From Bifidobacterium sp. (GTDB lineage Bacteria; Actinomycetota; Actinomycetes; Actinomycetales; Bifidobacteriaceae): a DNA stretch of 64,000 nt. Position 1 is the stretch's first letter, and each line of letters begins with the position of its first letter. The stretch covers positions 1,302,001-1,366,000 of the forward strand of contig NZ_JALCLM010000001.1 in the NCBI RefSeq assembly GCF_022647885.1. The letters are read 5' to 3'. Both the position numbers and the translations under genes were made by a program. The notes beneath the pieces are model-generated. The model was given only the letters and a program-made list of their open reading frames with translations. It was not told the DNA's origin and searched no databases. Below, in pieces: positions 17,631-26,009 of the stretch.

Positions 17631-17680
17631 TGCCAATGTTCAGCCCATTGGCGGATGGTCATGGGCTGAACATTCTGGCA
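17631..17680. terminator. Hairpin after the aldo-keto reductase gene
   Basis: AATGTTCAGCCCA (17635-17647) pairs perfectly with TGGGCTGAACATT (17662-17674). Flanking TGCCA/TGGCA can extend the stem. No U-run follows. Confidence 0.7.
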
Positions 17681-17865
17681 CGTAACGGGTGGCGCGTATG
17701 AAGCTCAATGCTGTCGATGAGCTGGTGCTGCGCGTTGTTGTTCCGGATCAATACAAGTCCGGCGAATCAACGAGAAGTATGTTCTATATGCATGTTTTTC
17801 TGTTGGAAGAGGGACGGCAGACTGGAGATGCTCTGATAGTTGTGCAGAGCAATGACATGTAGTAG

Positions 17866-18657
17866 CTAAGCCCATATTGCCTTGGCCATGTTGAATGCGG
17901 CCCATGCTTTTGGCCAACCAACGTAGGAAGCGGCGTGCGTGATAGCTTCTGTGATTTCCACCTGAGTGATGCCATTATTCTTGGCTGTTTGCAGGTGGAA
18001 GCGAAGTGAACTGTCGAGAATTCCGCTGGACATTAAGCTAATGACCGTCACTAGGCTTCTGTCCCGTGCGCTGAGCTGTTCCTGCCTGGCCCACACCTCA
18101 CCAAATAACACGTCATCATTGAGATGAGCAAATTCAGGTGCGAAGGCACCCAGCTGATCGTGTCCCGCAGTTACATGAGTGTTCATGACAGCAGTACGCG
18201 TTGTTGCAGTGGTTTCAGACGGTGGGTCTGGCAAGAGTTGTTTGGCGATAGCGGTATTGGCAATGTCATATTCTGCATCGCTTACTGCTCGACCCCAAGT
18301 GACAGCACTACCGTTTGCGTCCTGCAAAGTAACAGCAATGTGTTCCATTGAATGATTTACGCAGGCACCGTGCCAGTGATTTACACCTTTGTCTGTGGTG
18401 ACTATATCTCCGCTTTGTAAGAGTCTCGCATCTTTACCCTCTTCTTGGTAGATACCGAAGCCTTGAGTTACCACAAGAATTTGGGCGATAGGATGCGTGT
18501 GCCAGTGGTTACGGCAGGCCGCATCGAAGTGCACTGTGCCTACAGAGAACTTTTGAGTCGATTCATGCATCGTCAGTGTTCCTGTACCGTCAAAATACTT
18601 TGGGTCAAGCGGTGTTGTGCGTGAATCAGAGTTGTGTTGTGTCGTTGTCACCATCAT
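17866..18657 (-). CDS. Cupin-carboxymuconolactone decarboxylase (AhpD-like) fusion protein
   Basis: 263 residues. The N-terminal half (about 20-125) is a cupin with metal ligands in NHWHTHPIAQILVV and a second motif GVNHWHGA. The C-terminal half (about 165-263) is a CMD/AhpD-like domain with ARDRSLVTVISLMSSG and VEITEAITHAASYVGWPKAW. The CxxC of true AhpD peroxidase partners is absent. The architecture is known for oxidative or quinone-type detoxification proteins, but the substrate is unknown. Its promoter has the MerR design seen at the reductase gene. Confidence 0.85.
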   Translation of the reverse strand: MMVTTTQHNSDSRTTPLDPKYFDGTGTLTMHESTQKFSVGTVHFDAACRNHWHTHPIAQILVVTQGFGIYQEEGKDARLLQSGDIVTTDKGVNHWHGACVNHSMEHIAVTLQDANGSAVTWGRAVSDAEYDIANTAIAKQLLPDPPSETTATTRTAVMNTHVTAGHDQLGAFAPEFAHLNDDVLFGEVWARQEQLSARDRSLVTVISLMSSGILDSSLRFHLQTAKNNGITQVEITEAITHAASYVGWPKAWAAFNMAKAIWA

Positions 18658-18690
18658 CCTTAGAAAATGTATTGACTGTTATATGTTCGT

Positions 18691-18721
18691 ATACTAAAAC
18701 TTCGAGTGAGCTTTAAGTCAA
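18691..18721 (-). promoter_or_regulatory. MerR-type promoter of the cupin-CMD gene
   Basis: On the minus strand TTGACT (18721-18716) and TAGTAT (18696-18691) are spaced by exactly 19 bp. The dyad at 18699-18718 matches the reductase operator at about 16 of 20 positions. It sits 20 bp upstream of the MerR start, so autoregulation is likely. A plus-strand TTGACT at 18672 could serve merR. Confidence 0.82.
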
Positions 18722-18737
18722 ATGTGTAAGGAAAGCT

Positions 18738-19154
18738 ATGGAATATGCAATCGGACAGGCTGCTAAAGCTGCGAATATGACAGCCTCCACGCTGAGGTAT
18801 TACGAGCAGGAAGGTCTTATTGTTGCGAAACGGCATGAAAACGGCAGACGTTATTTTGACGAAGAAGATGTTAATTGGCTAAAATTCATCCACCATATGC
18901 GCAGCACTGATATGCCAATCGCTGATTTGGCGAGATATGTCAAGCTGCGGAGGCAAAAAGTTGAAGGTTCGCAACACGAGCTACTGCTCATCATGAAGAA
19001 GCATGAGCGGCATCTCTTAGAGAAAATGGCTCACTACCAGAGCAATCTTGATTTGGTCCGATACAAGATCTCGATGTACGAGCATGAACTCAAGGATGAA
19101 GATACCGATCTCTTCGAGTTATTCAAAGAGCGTAGGTGCAAAGGGGATAAGTAA
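18738..19154 (+). CDS. MerR-family transcriptional activator
   Basis: 138 residues. The N-terminal DNA-binding domain is clear (YAIGQAAKAANMTASTLRYYEQEGLI, then RRYFDEEDVNWLKFI), followed by a long dimerisation coiled coil. It resembles the AdhR/NmlR-like group of small MerR regulators. The only cysteine is near the C-terminus (CKGDK), so the Cys-based sensing of AdhR is not obvious here. AAGGAAAG precedes the ATG. Two matching 19-bp-spacer promoters within 2.1 kb define a likely regulon. Confidence 0.9.
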   Translation: MEYAIGQAAKAANMTASTLRYYEQEGLIVAKRHENGRRYFDEEDVNWLKFIHHMRSTDMPIADLARYVKLRRQKVEGSQHELLLIMKKHERHLLEKMAHYQSNLDLVRYKISMYEHELKDEDTDLFELFKERRCKGDK

Positions 19155-19469
19155 GTACTTTGTACAGTGTAGATGCGACTCATGAGAAAATTAAGATGGT
19201 CTGTGCTGACGTCGCCGTCAAGTAGGCTGCCACTGATTGAGCATCGGATGAGATCGGAATTTTGAGGAGCAAAGAACACTAAATTGTTAATTATTGCCGG
19301 CTCTATGATCCACATGCGTTATAGGGGCATTTTTCGTGACTTAGTTCTGTATATATGCGCATAGTTTCCAACGGATTCATTATGAGTATGAACCACTCTT
19401 AGGGCCCATCTGGTTTCATTGGAGTGCATTGATGATTAGCAGAGTAGCTGACAAGCAAGGAGACCAGGT
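19155..19469. other. 315-bp gap without a supported gene
   Basis: No coding frame, tRNA or strong hairpin is visible. An AT-rich stretch around 19328-19365 may hold the promoter of the next gene. Confidence 0.5.
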
Positions 19470-20090
19470 ATGGGTTTATCCAAACGATTACGCGAATTAA
19501 TGAACTCTGGTGAGGTATATGGCTTCGAAGACCCGGAGCTGATAGAGATTCAAACCAAACAGATGGATTTGCTGTATGAGCTCAACCATCTGCGTCCGAG
19601 TGATAAAGAGACACGGAGTAACCTCATGAAGAAATTCTTCGCTTCGGTTGGTGAAGATGTGCATGTGGAAACACCTTGCGCTGCCAACTGGGGATGCAAT
19701 ACCAGTTGGGGAGATCGATCGTATGCGAACTTCAATCTCACTTTGGTTGACGATGCTTCTGTCGACATTGGTGCAGACGTGATGATAGGTCCTAATGTCA
19801 CTATCGTGACCACAGGGCACCCGATACGTCCGGATCTTCGGTTGAAAAAGACACAGTTTTCGGTGCCAGTCAGCATTGGTGACAATGTGTGGATTGGATC
19901 AGGCGTCACCATATTGCCTGGTGTGACAATTGGAAAGAATTCCGTCATAGGTGCAAACTCCTTGGTCACTGGCAATATTCCTGCCGATAGTGTCGCTTTT
20001 GGGAGCCCGTGTCGTGTGCAACGTCCAATAGGGGAGCGAGACGAACATACGTATTGGAAAGATCGAGAGTTTCATGAGCCATTCCTGTGA
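19470..20090 (+). CDS. Maltose/galactoside O-acetyltransferase-like enzyme (first of three)
   Basis: 206 residues. It has an N-terminal helical Mac-type region followed by a left-handed parallel beta helix of hexapeptide repeats. The catalytic His is in IVTTGHPI, and GDNVWIGSGVTILPGVTIGKNSVIGANSLV is the typical coil. It uses acetyl-CoA to acetylate sugars or related acceptors; the acceptor is unknown. AAGGAGACC precedes the ATG. It is a single gene with no clear operon partner. Confidence 0.88.
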   Translation: MGLSKRLRELMNSGEVYGFEDPELIEIQTKQMDLLYELNHLRPSDKETRSNLMKKFFASVGEDVHVETPCAANWGCNTSWGDRSYANFNLTLVDDASVDIGADVMIGPNVTIVTTGHPIRPDLRLKKTQFSVPVSIGDNVWIGSGVTILPGVTIGKNSVIGANSLVTGNIPADSVAFGSPCRVQRPIGERDEHTYWKDREFHEPFL

Positions 20091-20185
20091 TAGCAGAGGT
20101 AATGATTCTCTGGGCTAGTAAAAGATGTTGATGGTTATTGCGGGTCTTGCTGAAATTGACATTGCATTTGCTGCCGAATGAAAAC

Positions 20186-20244
20186 GTCAAGTACTTGACA
20201 AAAAAATCATAAGCATCTAGCATTTGAATTGTAAAGTACTTGAC
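20186..20244 (+). promoter_or_regulatory. Promoter with two MarR-type palindromes
   Basis: GTCAAGTACTTGAC (20186-20199) is a perfect 14-bp palindrome. GTAAAGTACTTGAC (20231-20244) is a one-mismatch copy 45 bp downstream. A -35 TTGACA (20195-20200) overlaps the first, and TAGCAT (20218-20223) follows after 17 bp. The boxes flank the promoter, as expected for autorepression by the MarR protein encoded 28 bp downstream. Confidence 0.85.
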
Positions 20245-20271
20245 GAATAATTTAGTAGGAAAGGAAATGTC

Positions 20272-20931
20272 ATGGCCAACGATGTGAGACCGCAGGTTCT
20301 TAATCAGCTTCGCGAGCTGAGCATGATGATGATACGTAACCGCACCAGAGTATCCCGCCTGGACGGGCGAGGAGTATACGGTGGTAGTCATGGTCGGGCG
20401 GCTTTACGCTCGGCAAGACGCGAGGATCGCCTCGCTGTTGAGAGGGGTGTTGGCAGTATTCCTGAGAGTGGGGACGCGCATGCATCGATGATAAATGCTG
20501 CAGATTCAGCTCTCAGGGGTCAAGGTCGAGTATTACTGACTTTGACGCTGAGCTCCACAGTCAGTCAGCGAGATCTTGCTACAATTTTAGGATTGAGCAG
20601 ACAGGCACTAGGCCAGTTGCTGTCAAAGCTTGAAAGCAAGGGATATATCGCCCGCCAGCCATCGCAAGAGGATAAACGAGTGGCTATGGTTCAGATTACT
20701 GAAAAAGGTAAGAAAGCTGCTGCTGCATTACATGAGAGCATGCAACATGATGCCGATATTTTTGATTGCCTTACTGATGAAGAGCTTCAAGAGTTCAGCG
20801 GCTACTTGAACAGGATTATTGACAATATAGAACGCAAACACCCACAAGACGACTTTGTAGAGCGACGCAGAATCATGAAAGAAGCCATGCAGGAGTTCCG
20901 TCGCGCCAACCGTCAGGAAGGGGTCCAATGA
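20272..20931 (+). CDS. MarR-family transcriptional regulator
   Basis: 219 residues. The winged helix lies at about 95-150: VSQRDLATILGLSRQALGQLLSKLESKGYI, then the wing RQPSQEDKRVAMVQITEKG. An Arg-rich N-terminal extension of about 70 residues is longer than usual for the family. The start is supported by AAAGGAAATGTC upstream. It is followed by a TIM-barrel gene with an ATGA overlap, so both respond to the twin operators at 20186-20244. Confidence 0.88.
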   Translation: MANDVRPQVLNQLRELSMMMIRNRTRVSRLDGRGVYGGSHGRAALRSARREDRLAVERGVGSIPESGDAHASMINAADSALRGQGRVLLTLTLSSTVSQRDLATILGLSRQALGQLLSKLESKGYIARQPSQEDKRVAMVQITEKGKKAAAALHESMQHDADIFDCLTDEELQEFSGYLNRIIDNIERKHPQDDFVERRRIMKEAMQEFRRANRQEGVQ

Positions 20932-21689
20932 GCACAAGACCATCGATTTCGATGTTTTCTTCGAGTGAGGCTGTGGCGATCGAGCAGCATACAACAACAC
21001 CGTCAGTGAGTCGCAATGCACCTGGCACTGCGAGGATCGAAGGTCGGTTAACTTCACCGATAGCACGAGTTCCAGAGTCGACTGCAGTAGCAGGTGGTAT
21101 CACGGTGAAGGGTCATACAATACGTACATTTGCATACACTACTGATGCTGCAGTTATCAGGAATACCAATGCGGATGCCATTCTTGCGGTGTACCCATTT
21201 ACTGGGGAACCAGTGATTACTAAGGCTTTGTTGACTGTTGCTCAGCAGCCCCTATTTGTAGGCGTTGGGGGAGGGACTACTACCGGTACACGTGTGGTTG
21301 AATTGGCAATGGTAGCTGAGATGCAAGGGGCTGCCGGGGTTGTCATCAATGCACCTGCTCCTGCAGAAACAATCGAAGCGGCTATGAATTCTGTTGATAT
21401 TCCTGTGGTAGCTACTGTAACTGAGGACGATGAAATCACCGAGGAAAAGATTCTAGCTGGTGCTGCCATTATTAATGTGGCAGCAGGGGCTCGCACATCA
21501 GAAGTCGTGGCTAGTATCAGGGCTCATCATCCTGAAGTGCCTATTCTGGCATCAGGTGGCGCTTCGGATGAGAGTATAGCCGCAACGATTGAAGCAGGTG
21601 CTGACGCATTGAGTTGGACTCCACCTAGTGCACAACAGCTTCAGTCACAAATGATGGCTCGATACCGAGGCGAAGAACCGAAAGCGTAG
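20928..21689 (+). CDS. TIM-barrel protein of unknown substrate, coupled to MarR
   Basis: 253 residues. The first 55 or so are Ser/Thr-rich and low in structure. From about residue 58 the pattern is of a (beta/alpha) barrel: ADAILAVYPFTG, AAGVVINAPAP, IPVVATVTEDDE, AGAAIINVAAGA and PILASGGAS, then AGADALSWTPPS. The last two form a phosphate-binding Gly motif like those in PdxS, ThiG and nanE-type barrels. I cannot name the reaction. Co-transcription with MarR suggests a ligand-inducible catabolic or detoxifying role. Confidence 0.6.
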   Translation: MSTRPSISMFSSSEAVAIEQHTTTPSVSRNAPGTARIEGRLTSPIARVPESTAVAGGITVKGHTIRTFAYTTDAAVIRNTNADAILAVYPFTGEPVITKALLTVAQQPLFVGVGGGTTTGTRVVELAMVAEMQGAAGVVINAPAPAETIEAAMNSVDIPVVATVTEDDEITEEKILAGAAIINVAAGARTSEVVASIRAHHPEVPILASGGASDESIAATIEAGADALSWTPPSAQQLQSQMMARYRGEEPKA

Positions 21690-21802
21690 AGCAGCAGCAC
21701 TCGGTGTAGTGGCTCGCGACACGAACAACATGCCAATTTGCATTGTCATCAAAGTGTCGGTAATATCTACTTCTTGTGTGCGGCGCATGCCACACACGAC
21801 AT

Positions 21803-21878
<76 letters not shown>

Positions 21879-21880
21879 CC

Positions 21881-21918
21881 AAATACCGTGGTCGCGTATC
21901 AGCGATTGCGGTATTTTT
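21881..21918 (+). terminator. Rho-independent terminator after tRNA-Asn
   Basis: AAATACCG (21881-21888) pairs with CGGTATTT (21909-21916), followed by T-rich TTGTTTT. From here to 22200 nothing further is recognised. Confidence 0.85.
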
Positions 21919-22200
21919 GTTTTGATTCACATAAACAATTATGTTGTCATCTACTTCAAATTCATAGTGCAACATAACAATGATGCTTCACGTGCCAACA
22001 ATCGTAGATTGGCATGAGATCAAGTAGAAAAGTGTGTCATGTAAGCCCTAGCATGATGAGTACTAAAGGCAAGTCGCTTAATGCTATTCAGGCACATTGC
22101 CACAGGTGCAAGCCATAGTGTACATTCGTACATGCAAACATATTTCGGACTAATTGGTACAAGCTGTGTTTGGTGAATGAGCAATTTACTGGGGGTAAAT

Positions 22201-22836
22201 ATGAGTGATTTAGAGGGCATGAGTGAGTCTGGCAAGGTGGAGTGGGCTCGCATGGTGACAGGTCAGGTTTATCAGGATACACACCCAGATATTGATTTGG
22301 CACGGCTACGAGCTGAGAAATTGTTTACTGAATACAACAGACTTGGCTATGATGACCCCAAACGTCAAGGTGAAATACTGACGCAGCTATTAGGTTCTGT
22401 CGGCGAGGGTGCGATTATCAAACCAAATTTTAGGTGCGAGCTGGGGTGCAATATCACCATAGGCTCGAATGTGCATATCAACTATGACTGTGCAATCCTC
22501 GACAATGCACCGGTGACCATTCATGACAATGTCTGGATTGCACCAAAAGTTGGTTTGTTCGCGACAAATCATGCGCTCGATAAATCAGAAAGAATCAATG
22601 GAGCGTGTCAGGCGCGCCCGATTGTTCTTGAAGATGGAGTTTGGCTGGGTGGCCATGTCATCGTGCTTGGTGGCGTCACAGTGGGTGCTGGCTCGGTGAT
22701 TGGTGCTGGTTCAGTGGTAACTCACGATATTCCTGAGAATGTCGTTGCTGTGGGCAACCCCGCTCGTGTGATCAAACACATTACAGACGATGACAAAACA
22801 GGTTATCTAGAACGTTTGAATAATCGCGACAAATAA
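22201..22836 (+). CDS. Maltose/galactoside O-acetyltransferase-like enzyme (second of three)
   Basis: 211 residues. An N-terminal Mac region (TGQVYQDTHPDIDLARLRAEKLFTEYN) precedes the hexapeptide coil. The catalytic His is in LFATNHAL, and GGVTVGAGSVIGAGSVVTHDIPENVVAVGNPARVI closes the helix. An upstream in-frame ATG at 22177 exists, but GGGGG stands 7 bp before 22201. A third homologue starts 31 bp after its stop on the same strand, so the two are probably co-transcribed. Confidence 0.88.
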   Translation: MSDLEGMSESGKVEWARMVTGQVYQDTHPDIDLARLRAEKLFTEYNRLGYDDPKRQGEILTQLLGSVGEGAIIKPNFRCELGCNITIGSNVHINYDCAILDNAPVTIHDNVWIAPKVGLFATNHALDKSERINGACQARPIVLEDGVWLGGHVIVLGGVTVGAGSVIGAGSVVTHDIPENVVAVGNPARVIKHITDDDKTGYLERLNNRDK

Positions 22837-22867
22837 CACGGATAATGCAAGGAGAAAGTTCTCATAC

Positions 22868-23494
22868 ATGAAACAACAAACACAACGCGAAAAGATGCTT
22901 GCAGGCAAGCTCTATGATCCTTCCGATCCTGAAATCTCGACGATGTTGTCAAGAGCTCACCAGCTATGCAAGGACTATAACCTGTGCAAAGAAACTGAGC
23001 AGGAGCAGCGGGAATCAATATTACGCGAACTACTCCCGCATGCGGGTGTGGGTACCTACCTAGCAGGGCCAATATTCTTTGATTATGGTGAATTCACTAC
23101 TCTAGGCGATCATGTATACGCAAATTTCAACTTTACAGTGCTTGATGTTTGCCCAGTAACGATTGGCGATAACGTCATGTTTGGCCCAAATGTGTCATTG
23201 TTGACACCTCTACATCCCTTGAGATGGCAAGAACGCAATATTCGCCAACACCAGGACGGCTCAGAGTTTGATTATGAGTATGGCGCGCCCATCACTATTG
23301 GCTCAAACTGCTGGATTGCTGGAAATGTCACGGTGACTGGGGGAGTGACAATCGGTGCAGGGTCAGTGATTGGCGCTGGCGCAGTCGTCACTCATGATAT
23401 TCCTGAGAATGTGCTCGCTGCTGGTGTGCCGTGCAAGGTCATCAGAGAGATTGGCGAAAGCGATCGAATGGATCTTCCGGCTCTGCTTCATTAA
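22868..23494 (+). CDS. Maltose/galactoside O-acetyltransferase-like enzyme (third of three)
   Basis: 208 residues. The Mac domain begins REKMLAGKLYDPSDPEIST, and the hexapeptide coil carries LLTPLHPL (catalytic His) and GGVTIGAGSVIGAGAVVTHDIPENV. It shares the last motif almost exactly with the upstream gene, so the two look like diverged duplicates. AAGGAGAAAG lies about 11 bp before the ATG. A perfect palindromic hairpin follows the stop. Confidence 0.88.
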   Translation: MKQQTQREKMLAGKLYDPSDPEISTMLSRAHQLCKDYNLCKETEQEQRESILRELLPHAGVGTYLAGPIFFDYGEFTTLGDHVYANFNFTVLDVCPVTIGDNVMFGPNVSLLTPLHPLRWQERNIRQHQDGSEFDYEYGAPITIGSNCWIAGNVTVTGGVTIGAGSVIGAGAVVTHDIPENVLAAGVPCKVIREIGESDRMDLPALLH

Positions 23495-23576
23495 AGACAT
23501 GTCTTACCGGTAACTTCTTCGGGTGTCCTCGCGTCAAAAATGGCATACTGCCGTGGAAATTGACCGAAAAACGACG

Positions 23577-23610
23577 TTAGCCTCCGGCTCAGTACTGAGC
23601 CGGAGGCTAA
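23577..23610. terminator. Perfect 34-bp palindrome, probable bidirectional terminator
   Basis: TTAGCCTCCGGCTCAGT is followed directly by its reverse complement, a 17-bp arm with no spacer. It separates the plus-strand acetyltransferase from the minus-strand small membrane-protein gene. It lacks U-runs on either side. Confidence 0.75.
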
Positions 23611-23666
23611 TAGCGAAGTATCTGCTTGCCAGTGCGGCAAAGATATCTGGTATTGCGAAGATTGAT

Positions 23667-23759
23667 TTACTTATTGCGGAATTTACGAATTAGGAACGCC
23701 CCAACAACGACAACCACGACTGCAACAACGATAATGATTCCCCAAGTTAATCCTGACAT
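23667..23759 (-). CDS. 30-residue single-pass membrane peptide
   Basis: The product starts MSGLTWG, then has a run of about 17 hydrophobic residues dominated by Val and Ile, and ends FLIRKFRNK. This is one membrane helix with a positive C-terminal tail, so the C-terminus should face the cytoplasm. GGAGAG is 4-6 bp before the ATG; an in-frame ATG 12 bp upstream is less well placed. It lies downstream of the two-component genes on the same strand, about 100 bp after a palindrome also found upstream of the kinase. No known family was recognised. Confidence 0.72.
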   Translation of the reverse strand: MSGLTWGIIIVVAVVVVVVGAFLIRKFRNK

Positions 23760-23856
23760 CTGACTCTCCATTCTGTGTTGTTATCCCCTTATTGGGTTAT
23801 TCATAGTTTGCTTGATAACAAGCCAATTTCAATCGTCTGAATAGATGGTTTCTCAC

Positions 23857-23872
23857 TACTGCGCGTGCAGTA
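23857..23872. promoter_or_regulatory. Palindrome TACTGC-N4-GCAGTA, copy 1
   Basis: TACTGC-GCGT-GCAGTA is perfect in both arms. It lies about 98 bp upstream of the 30-residue peptide start and is repeated upstream of the kinase at 25888. It is a candidate binding site of the neighbouring response regulator. Confidence 0.65.
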
Positions 23873-23970
23873 TTTACGATGTTTAAGCGATGAGCAATAT
23901 CAGTGTGCACAAATAGGAAGGCTCTGTTGTCAGAGTTCTTGTGTGACGGGAAATAGTATTGCTGCGCTGT

Positions 23971-24633
23971 TTATGCAGGTCTGATTCCAGCCTTATAGGC
24001 GAGCGTGATGAGGCCAGCTCTATCATGAGCATTCACTTTTGCCATTGCGCGGTTGAGATGAGTTTTAACGGTGTATTGAGAAATAAATAGTTGCTCTGAG
24101 ATTGCGGCATTATCCAATCCTGATACAGCTGCCTGCACAATTTCGTATTCACGCTCTGTGAGCGAAGAGAAGATTTTTACCGCTTCTGGGTCGCTAGGTG
24201 CGTCCTGGCTATGTATTACATGAGTGATTAGTGCGGCAGCAGCTTTCGGAGACAAGGCACCACCGCCTTGCATGACTTCCCTAATGCTATCTGTGAGATC
24301 TTGAGGGCCTACGCCTTTTGAAAGGAATCCATTTGCACCAGCGCGTAATGCCAAAATGACATTTTCATCTTGATCAAAAGTGGTAAGCACAATGATTCTG
24401 GTCATTTGTGATGTCAGGCGTTGTCGAATTCTCCGTGTGGTCTCTACACCATCAATACCTGGCATACGTAAATCCATAAGGATGACATCGACTTGTGTGG
24501 TCTCGAGCATCTTCAAGGCTGATAATCCATCACATGCCGTTGCAACCATAGTGACGCCTTCAGCAGCCCCGATAATCGTGCTAAGACCGACACGAATCAT
24601 TTCTTGATCGTCGATGACCATTGTACGAATCAT
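23971..24633 (-). CDS. NarL/LuxR-family response regulator
   Basis: 220 residues. The receiver domain has acidic residues DD at 8-9, phospho-acceptor Asp54 in ILMDLRMPG, and Lys in FLSKGVGP. The C-terminal LuxR-type helix-turn-helix reads LTEREYEIVQAAVSGLDNAAISEQLFISQYTVKTHLNRAMAKV. It is fused by ATGA overlap to the kinase gene, so they are a cognate pair. Its likely DNA site is the TACTGC-N4-GCAGTA palindrome found twice nearby. Confidence 0.93.
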   Translation of the reverse strand: MIRTMVIDDQEMIRVGLSTIIGAAEGVTMVATACDGLSALKMLETTQVDVILMDLRMPGIDGVETTRRIRQRLTSQMTRIIVLTTFDQDENVILALRAGANGFLSKGVGPQDLTDSIREVMQGGGALSPKAAAALITHVIHSQDAPSDPEAVKIFSSLTEREYEIVQAAVSGLDNAAISEQLFISQYTVKTHLNRAMAKVNAHDRAGLITLAYKAGIRPA

Positions 24634-25853
24634 TGGATGCCTCTTTCGGTCTTAGCTGGGCCATCTGCTAAGGGTAAGCGAATATAAACCCAAAACAGAC
24701 CATCCTCATTGTTAACGTCCATTGTGCCTTGCACTGAAGCCACGCGCTCTCGCATGCCAATCAGTCCGTATCCAGGTGATCTCTCTTCTGCTGCTGAAAT
24801 CTCTCTACGGTTGACACATTCGATATGTAGTTGAGCTTCATGTACAGATATATGCAGTGCGACAGAACCGCTGCCATATTTGGTAGCATTTGTCAGGCAC
24901 TCTTGGGCCACACGAAATGATGCTTGGTCTACTTCAAGTGTAAGTGTGGGTTGTTTTTCAGGAAAAAGGAATTCAACATCTAAACCTGCACTCTGACTGT
25001 GTTCAATTAATAGGGGTATTGCTGAGTAACCATGCTGAAATGAGTCTGCAGTATTTACAGAGGGTTCGTCACTTGTTCGTAGCACCTTGATGATGTTTTG
25101 CGTCTCAGATAACACGTTCTGAATATTTTGACGTGCGCTCAAGAGTTCTTTTCTTGCGGGATCGTTATCGGACTTGAGCGTGACTTCAGCGGCGCCGATG
25201 TGCATATTGATACCGGCTATTTCGTGTCCAATAACATCATGTAGATCGCGGGCAATTCTTAGACGTTCTTCAACTACACCCTTTGCAACTGCAATATCTC
25301 GCGCGATTGATAACTCCTGTGATCGCAGGTGCATCTGTGCCCAATATTGACGGGCGATGAGTACGGATTTGGCAATTACTGCAAACAATACTGTGCATCC
25401 ACCCGCAACAAGGGCATCTTGATGGCCCAATTGTGGCGCTACTGGGTGGACTGATCCAAAAAAGAGGGCAGTTGAGAAATAACTGGTGAATGAGGGTACA
25501 GCGCTAAGCCATAATGGGCTACCTCGCAATATGAGAGTGAAAGTTGCAAATATGACCAAGTTCCACTCAATAATTGGATTAACACCAGAAATACTGGCAG
25601 TGAAGGTTGCTGCTGCAGACAGCAGCACTGTTATCCAACGAAAACGCCATGATGCTATGCAAGCGAGCGCACCTAGTGCTAGTGCAAATATAGCTGCTAC
25701 TGGCAAACCGGTGCGCAGTTCCCAAAGGTACGTTAACAGACCAACGATTGTGGTTGCTGCCATGATGAAAGCGGTAAGCCACTCAGGCAATAAGCGCACA
25801 CGCATCCAAAATGGAGGTCGTGGCCAAGTAGTTGGTACACCATACGACTGCAT
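24630..25853 (-). CDS. Membrane sensor histidine kinase (HisKA_3 type)
   Basis: 407 residues. About five N-terminal membrane helices (roughly 25-180) have very short external loops, then a dimerisation domain with His205 in RIARDLHDVIGHEIAG. The ATPase domain shows ECLTNATKYGSG and GYGLIGMRERV. The lack of a large extracellular domain fits an intramembrane-sensing kinase. A longer frame reaches 25895, but the start at 25853 has GGGAG 9 bp upstream. The palindrome at 25888-25903 lies 35 bp before this start. Confidence 0.9.
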   Translation of the reverse strand: MQSYGVPTTWPRPPFWMRVRLLPEWLTAFIMAATTIVGLLTYLWELRTGLPVAAIFALALGALACIASWRFRWITVLLSAAATFTASISGVNPIIEWNLVIFATFTLILRGSPLWLSAVPSFTSYFSTALFFGSVHPVAPQLGHQDALVAGGCTVLFAVIAKSVLIARQYWAQMHLRSQELSIARDIAVAKGVVEERLRIARDLHDVIGHEIAGINMHIGAAEVTLKSDNDPARKELLSARQNIQNVLSETQNIIKVLRTSDEPSVNTADSFQHGYSAIPLLIEHSQSAGLDVEFLFPEKQPTLTLEVDQASFRVAQECLTNATKYGSGSVALHISVHEAQLHIECVNRREISAAEERSPGYGLIGMRERVASVQGTMDVNNEDGLFWVYIRLPLADGPAKTERGIQ

Positions 25854-25887
25854 GTCTGCATTCTCCCACCAAGTGGTCAGGACAGCG

Positions 25888-25903
25888 TACTGCATGCGCA
25901 GTA
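25888..25903. promoter_or_regulatory. Palindrome TACTGC-N4-GCAGTA, copy 2
   Basis: TACTGC-ATGC-GCAGTA, identical arms to copy 1, sits in the divergent region between the kinase gene and the membrane-protein gene. It could control both. Confidence 0.65.
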
Positions 25904-26009
25904 TTCAAAGTCCGTTCTCACAGACGATTTCTTAGAACAACATCAGATGGAACATAGTATGCAGGCTCGATATGAGCATGTGCATCGACTAATACAGATG
26001 GAGAAGACA

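Noticed and set aside
17698..17862. 54-residue plus-strand frame between the reductase terminator and the cupin-CMD gene
   Set aside because: It has only a weak ribosome-binding site, no recognisable motif, and lies in the convergent gap after a terminator hairpin. It may be a chance frame or a relic.
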